Shown in pieces: positions 59,349-64,000 of a stretch of DNA of 64,000 bases. The stretch's first letter is position 1; each line of letters begins with the position of its first letter. The notes under the pieces are model-generated. The model was not told where the DNA came from, did not search any database, and saw only the letters and a list, made by a program, of their open reading frames with translations. A program made the position numbers and the translations under genes. This DNA is from Phalacrocorax aristotelis (Eukaryota > Chordata > Aves > Suliformes > Phalacrocoracidae): contig NC_134277.1 of the NCBI RefSeq assembly GCF_949628215.1, positions 55,624,918 to 55,688,917 of the forward strand. The letters run 5' to 3'.

Positions 59349-61655
59349 AGAGGGATCCCTCTGCCTTGGGTAAGGAAGGATCTCTCAGACTCAGGTAAGG
59401 AATGGCTACCCTTGAGAGACATCCCTGCTCAAGGGAAGAGTCACCTTGTGTGCAGTCCAGCTGCAATTCAGGGAGCGCTCAATCTGGGCCCATCCTCATG
59501 GTAGTATTTATAGAGTGAAGTAGTTGGCTGCTATCAATAGTAAAGGCAAAACAGGCGTTTCAGTGTTACCGCTTCTATCTCCTGTACTTTGGTTATCTTG
59601 CATTTTTGTGTTTCGATACCAGCCTTTGAAATATTCAGCAAGGCACCTTCACTACCTTGTATGTGAGGCAGGGGCTTTCAAGCTCAAGGACGTGAGGCCT
59701 GTGGCGCCTCAGTCAGCCTGAACCAAAGTAAGGCTAGGGGTCAAGTGTATCCATCAGAACATCCCATCAGGCGCCATGGACTCCTGTATGTTCAGTTTAA
59801 GTGCTCACTGACTTGATCCTCCTCCACCAAGGGCACATCTTCCTTGCTCCAGTCTTCTCCTGGGGTCTCAGGGGCATGGGAATCCTGAAGTCTGGCTTCA
59901 CAGGTGAATACTGAGGCTAAGCAAGCAGTGCAGACCTCGGCCTTTTCCATGTCAGTTGTCACCACTTTCCCTGCCCTACCGAGCAGCTTTGCCTAGTCTC
60001 TCTTTTGCTGCTGATGTGCTTGTAGCATTCTTTCTTGGTCCCCTTCACACCCTTTGCCCAAGTCAACTCCAGCTGGGCTATTGCTTTCCTAAGCCCACCC
60101 CTGCATGATCAAACTGCAGCTCCATATGCCTCCTGGGCCACGTGCCCCTCTTCCACCTCTTGTACACTTCAGTTTCATGCCTGACTTCATGCTCTTTTCT
60201 CTTGCATGAAGGCCTCCTGCTGCCTCTGCTTGATTTCCTGCTTGTCAGGATGGGCCTTTCTTGAGCTTGGAGGGGAGATGCTTGAATATCAACCAGCTCT
60301 CCTCAGCACCTTGTCTCTCCAGTGGTGTACCTGATGGGATTCTTCAAAGCAGATCTGTGTAGGACTTAAGGTCTGCTCTCCCAAAGCCCAGGGTTGTGTT
60401 TTTGCCCTGCTCCCTCCTCTCGGGAGCCTGAACCACACCAGCTCACGGTCACCGCAGCCAAGGCTGTCCCATACCTTCACATCCCCAACAAGTTCTCCCT
60501 TGTTTGTGAGTTGGAGGGGCAGAAGACCACCCTTCCTTGTTGGCTGCTCGGTCACCTGTGTTTGGAAGTTGTTGTCAACTCACGCCAGAAACCTCCTAGA
60601 TGGTTGTGAGGAACCCTCACGTCCCGCAATGTGAAGACACAAGGCGAGCAGCCTGCAGTTAATATCTCAGGTCACGTGCTCTACAACCTATTTTTCAAAG
60701 AGTTAAGCAGGCCAGACACATGAATAGTGAGGCGTTACGTATTCAAAGCTTTCCAAAAGTCCAGCCAAAACGATGTTCAGAGCCTGCGGAACTGGAAAAC
60801 CACCACAATGGAGGTATTTGTGCTCATTTGTGAAGGCCCAGACGCATTAAAGGAGTATCTCACAGGATATTGAGGATGTGCACTCTGTCCTACCGCAGGA
60901 ACTCAGAGGCACAAAACTGTCTCCGTTTTTCTGACGTAGCTGTCAAATGGCAAATGGCAGCTTTCCTCAAACTTGTCTTTGATCATAGACCCTGATTTGT
61001 AACAGTCAGTGCACTTAACCCAAAGGGCCTGAGAGTCTCTGCTTGCCAGGGGCACGGCCCCTGGCTGAGGATTTAACGTCTGCCCTGGACACACCACGTG
61101 AGAAAGTGTGACAATAACACTGGGCTTTCTGGGGTGTTGTAGAAGTTTGTCAAGAGCGAAATGCAAAGGAAGGTAAAAAAAACCAACACATGAAGGAGAG
61201 TGTGCAAGATCATCTGGTCTTCCCTCCTTTTAAATTCATGTAGGTTTTTTTTTAAAGAAAACACAGAGGGGATGGAGATGTCTTTCTCTGCTAGCTCCAA
61301 GGATTCTAACAGAGAAGAGAAATTTGCAGTTGACATTTGTTCAAAGAGACGGGCGTGTTCACTGTCGGGAGTGCTTTCAGGACAATCAAGCTTTACTCTT
61401 AAGACAATCAAGCCTTCATCTTAAGAGCCATGTTCAGCCTATTTACACTGAAATGACTGGGAATCTCCGATTTCTGGATGTTGCAGATATGGGTCAGTGC
61501 TGAAATGATATACTGATTGTTATCATTATATATTTAGCAGTTGTCGTGAACAAATTGCTGTTACTTAGTTGCAGAAAATCATGAGAGAGGGTTGGAATAG
61601 GGAACTTTCTGGATTTTGGCAGAGTTCAGATCCTGTGGTTCAGAGTGCAAAACAA
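59349..61655. other. Right end of macro-unit 2 and start of unit 3
   Basis: Duplicate of 37339-39645; the unit junction is at 61402/61403. No gene. Confidence 0.6.
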
Positions 61656-61694
61656 CCTTTTTGTATGGCTAATCTTTGCCCGTCTAATGCTGTG

Positions 61695-62158
61695 ATGTCT
61701 TGGTAAAACCCAGTATGCACAGTAGTATGTACCAGAATCACTTGGGGTTAAATAATCTATCTGAAGACTATAGAAAGGCTTTGTAGAATGCTTCCAAGCT
61801 TGAAATCTCCTTTTATCACCACTGTCATCAAAAACAGGTGACTGTCCCGACATGTACAGTATCCTCTTTGGTGGCTGCCCAGGAAGCTGCTTGTACCAGT
61901 GCACAGTGTTATCGGCGCTCATCTGGCACTCCATGCTGACAGAGCTGCCCTTCACCTGCCTCCGGAGCGCTGGGCTTTGCACTGGCACTGCCTGCGTGTC
62001 TCCACCTGGAAGGGGAAGCAGAGAAATTGTGTGAAGGGAAGAAACCACTGGAGTTTGGAGCCCCGACTGTGCTCTCGGCACACGGGAAGGAGAGGGGAGA
62101 GGAAAAAGGGCTTACGGGACCACAGAGAACTTGCAAGAAGGACTGGGAGCAGCAACAT
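61695..62158 (-). CDS. TRGV: TCR gamma variable gene V19 (group B), third copy of V3
   Basis: Leader 62116-62158, V exon 61695-62005, RSS 61656-61694 (CACAGCA and ACAAAAAGG). Same protein as V3 and V11. Intact. Confidence 0.92.
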
Positions 62159-63474
62159 GTTGCCCGTGTGGGTTAAACCTGGAAATGAAATGGAGAGAAA
62201 AACGTTATAAAGCCCTTCAGGTGGAGAAAGCTCCAAACAAGTGGGAGGAGGAAATGACTCATTTGTCACATCCAATGGTCGTTCTTCAACTTGCTACCAT
62301 GGTGGGGGGTTAAATTTATTGACAAGCTAAACCCCATCAGCAATGATGTAGAGAGGAGCTAAAATAGTCAATTTGAATTAATTTTTCTTCCTCTATCAAT
62401 CTGCTACATTCCTCTCAGACTTACGTGCTGAGCTCACACATAAAAAGTCCAGTGGTTCTGTGTGGCCCAGTGGTGAGCAGCGAGTGTGTACCGTCACCCG
62501 GAGAGCTGAGGGGAGGTGCACGGTACGTGAGTGGGTGGGAGGCGTTCCCCCATGCCACTAGGGACCTCCTTTTGCTGTGTCAGCTTAGTCACCCAGCTGC
62601 AGCATGCTGAAGTGCCCAGGGTGCCCCTGTGCTGATGCTGCCCTCCACTGAACAGCGGGAGGCCATCACCCTCTAGTTGCCGGGGCAGCTGCACCATGGG
62701 AAGGCACCTTTGCTTTGGTTTTGCATGTGGGAGGAAATGCACAGCCGCAGGTTTTCGTTTTGAATTTTGGATAAGATGCAAACACCCCTTGTAAAGGAAG
62801 ACTGGTAAACAAAAGCGAGGCTGGTGAGGGCTGCTGTCAACAGCCATGGAAGAGGGTCGTCTCGATGCATGGGGCTGATGCCATTGGGCGCTCCCTTGTG
62901 ACTGGTGAGCCTGGGGTGCGAGGGTGTGAGGGAGATGAGCTGCTTCGGCCTCCCTCCTGCTGGTGGTTGACCACATGCAGCAAGCCGGTGGTAAGCATGT
63001 GTTGCTGACTGGCTTGGAAAGGTGCCCATGAGCAGAGGGCTCAACGGAGAGGCAGGCAAGGAGAGACCCCTGCCCCTGTGTGTTGGCAATGGAAAGGGTC
63101 CCTCTCTTCCAATAAAGAATAGTTGGCAAGTCCTTAATTTTTCAGGCCTCCCTCACTCTCAGGGGAGTGCTTTGATGACAATCAAGCCTTCCTCTTAACA
63201 GCCATGTTCACTCTATTTATGCTGAAGTGACTGGGACTCTCTTGTTTCTGGATGTTACAGACATGCGTGAGTACTGAAATGATATGCTGATCATTATCAT
63301 CATATATTTAGCGTTTGTCAGAAACAAATTGCTGTTATCCTTATCCAGTTGCAGAAAATCATGAGAGGGGGGTGGAACAGGGAACTTTCTGCATTTTGGC
63401 AGAGTTCAGATCCTGTGGTTCAGAGTGCAAAGCGACCTTTTTGTATGGCTAATCTTTGCCCGTCTAATGCTGTG

Positions 63475-63937
63475 ATGCCTTGAAAAAACCAGTAGGCACA
63501 GTAGTAATTGCCAGAATCACTCGGCGTTAAATAACCTATCCTAAGACTATAGAGGGGCTTCGTAGAATGCTTCCGAGCTTGAAATCTCCTTTTATCACCA
63601 CTGTCATCAAAAACAGGTGACTGTCCCGACATGTACAGTATCCTCTCTGGTGGCTGCCCAGGAAGCTGCTTGTACCAGTGCACAGTGTTATCGGCGCTCA
63701 TCCGGCACTCCATGCTGACAGAGCTGCCCTTCACCTGCCTCCGGAGCGCTGGGCTTTGCACTGGCACTGCCTGCGTGTCTCCACCTGGAAGGGGAAGCAG
63801 AGAAATTGTGTGAAGGGAAGAAACCACTGGAGTTTGGAGCCCCGACTGTGCTCTCGGCACACGGGAAGGAGAGGGGAGAGGAAAAAGGGCTTACGGGACC
63901 ACAGAGAACTTGCAAGAAGGACTGGGAGCAGCAACAT
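63475..63937 (-). CDS. TRGV: TCR gamma variable gene V20 (group B), third copy of V4
   Basis: Leader 63895-63937, V exon 63475-63784, RSS 63436-63474. Same protein as V4 and V12. The start codon and TATA-like element are inside the window; the AP-1 site of its promoter falls just outside. Confidence 0.92.
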
Positions 63938-64000
63938 GTTGCCCGTGTGGGTTAAACCTGGAAATGAAATGGAGAGAAAAACGTTATAAAGCCCTTCAGG

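Larger units (their letters stand above)
39393..61402. repeat. 22,010-bp tandem macro-unit, copy 2
   Basis: Matches 17383-39392 throughout at a fixed offset, with no insertion or deletion noticed even in homopolymer and microsatellite tracts. Its left edge joins V8-type flank to V3-type flank inside a shared 34-bp stretch. Confidence 0.95.
61403..64000. repeat. 22,010-bp tandem macro-unit, copy 3 (cut by window end)
   Basis: The first 2,598 bp of a third unit. It agrees with copy 2 at the position that distinguishes copy 1 (C at 62555, matching 40545, against A at 18535). How many more copies follow cannot be seen. Confidence 0.93.

Noticed and set aside
12527-63937. Assignment to TCR alpha/delta or beta or to an immunoglobulin light chain
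   Set aside because: The V-CAYW ending, the FGSGTKLIVS J segments, the absence of D segments and a small J cluster fit gamma best; the C gene would settle it but is outside the window.
17383-64000. Direct repeats considered as a CRISPR-like or satellite array
   Set aside because: The period is 22 kb with complete V genes inside; this is segmental duplication of an antigen-receptor locus, not an array of short repeats.

Overview
This window is vertebrate and almost certainly avian genomic DNA carrying part of a T-cell receptor gamma (TRG) locus. The whole locus reads on the minus strand, right to left. The evidence is: split V genes (43-nt leader exon, short intron, V exon with first Cys, HWY Trp and YYC), each followed by a 23-bp-spacer recombination signal (RSS); four J segments with FG(S/T)GTK motifs, 12-bp-type RSSs and GTAAG donors; no D segments; a CR1 LINE fragment; and retroviral fossils of avian type. 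The constant gene is not in the window and should lie left of position 1.

Layout. 1-3453: AT-rich non-coding DNA, the expected J-C interval. 3459-10389: four J segments (called J1 to J4 from the C side) separated by long non-coding stretches. 10390-12487: J-V spacer. 12488-15246: two related V genes (V1, V2; local group A). From 17383 onward there is a 22,010-bp macro-unit (17383-39392) repeated head to tail without any length change that I can see: unit 2 is 39393-61402 and unit 3 starts at 61403 and is cut by the window edge. Each full unit holds eight V genes in the order B-B-C-D-E-B-C-B, then an LTR/CR1-rich stretch. A 3.3-kb retroviral internal fragment sits between its last C and last B gene. 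In total I see 20 V genes: 18 look intact and two copies of the group E gene look defective.

Within a unit there is older nested duplication. The B-C pair V4-V5 is repeated as V8-V9 at about 7,147 bp offset, V3 and V4 share their 5' halves at 1,779 bp offset, and a roughly 1-kb spacer repeat accompanies the cassettes. The macro-unit junction lies inside a 34-bp stretch shared by the flanks of V3 and V8, as expected for unequal crossing-over between V cassettes, but the near-perfect identity of units also makes an assembly artefact a serious alternative.

How it works: in developing gamma-delta T cells RAG1/2 joins one V (23-RSS) to one J (12-RSS). The V promoter then drives a transcript in which leader, V-J and the off-window C exons are spliced together to give the gamma chain. 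All V leaders are phase 1 to the V exon (except the aberrant E gene) and all J donors are phase 1, so the segments are interchangeable.
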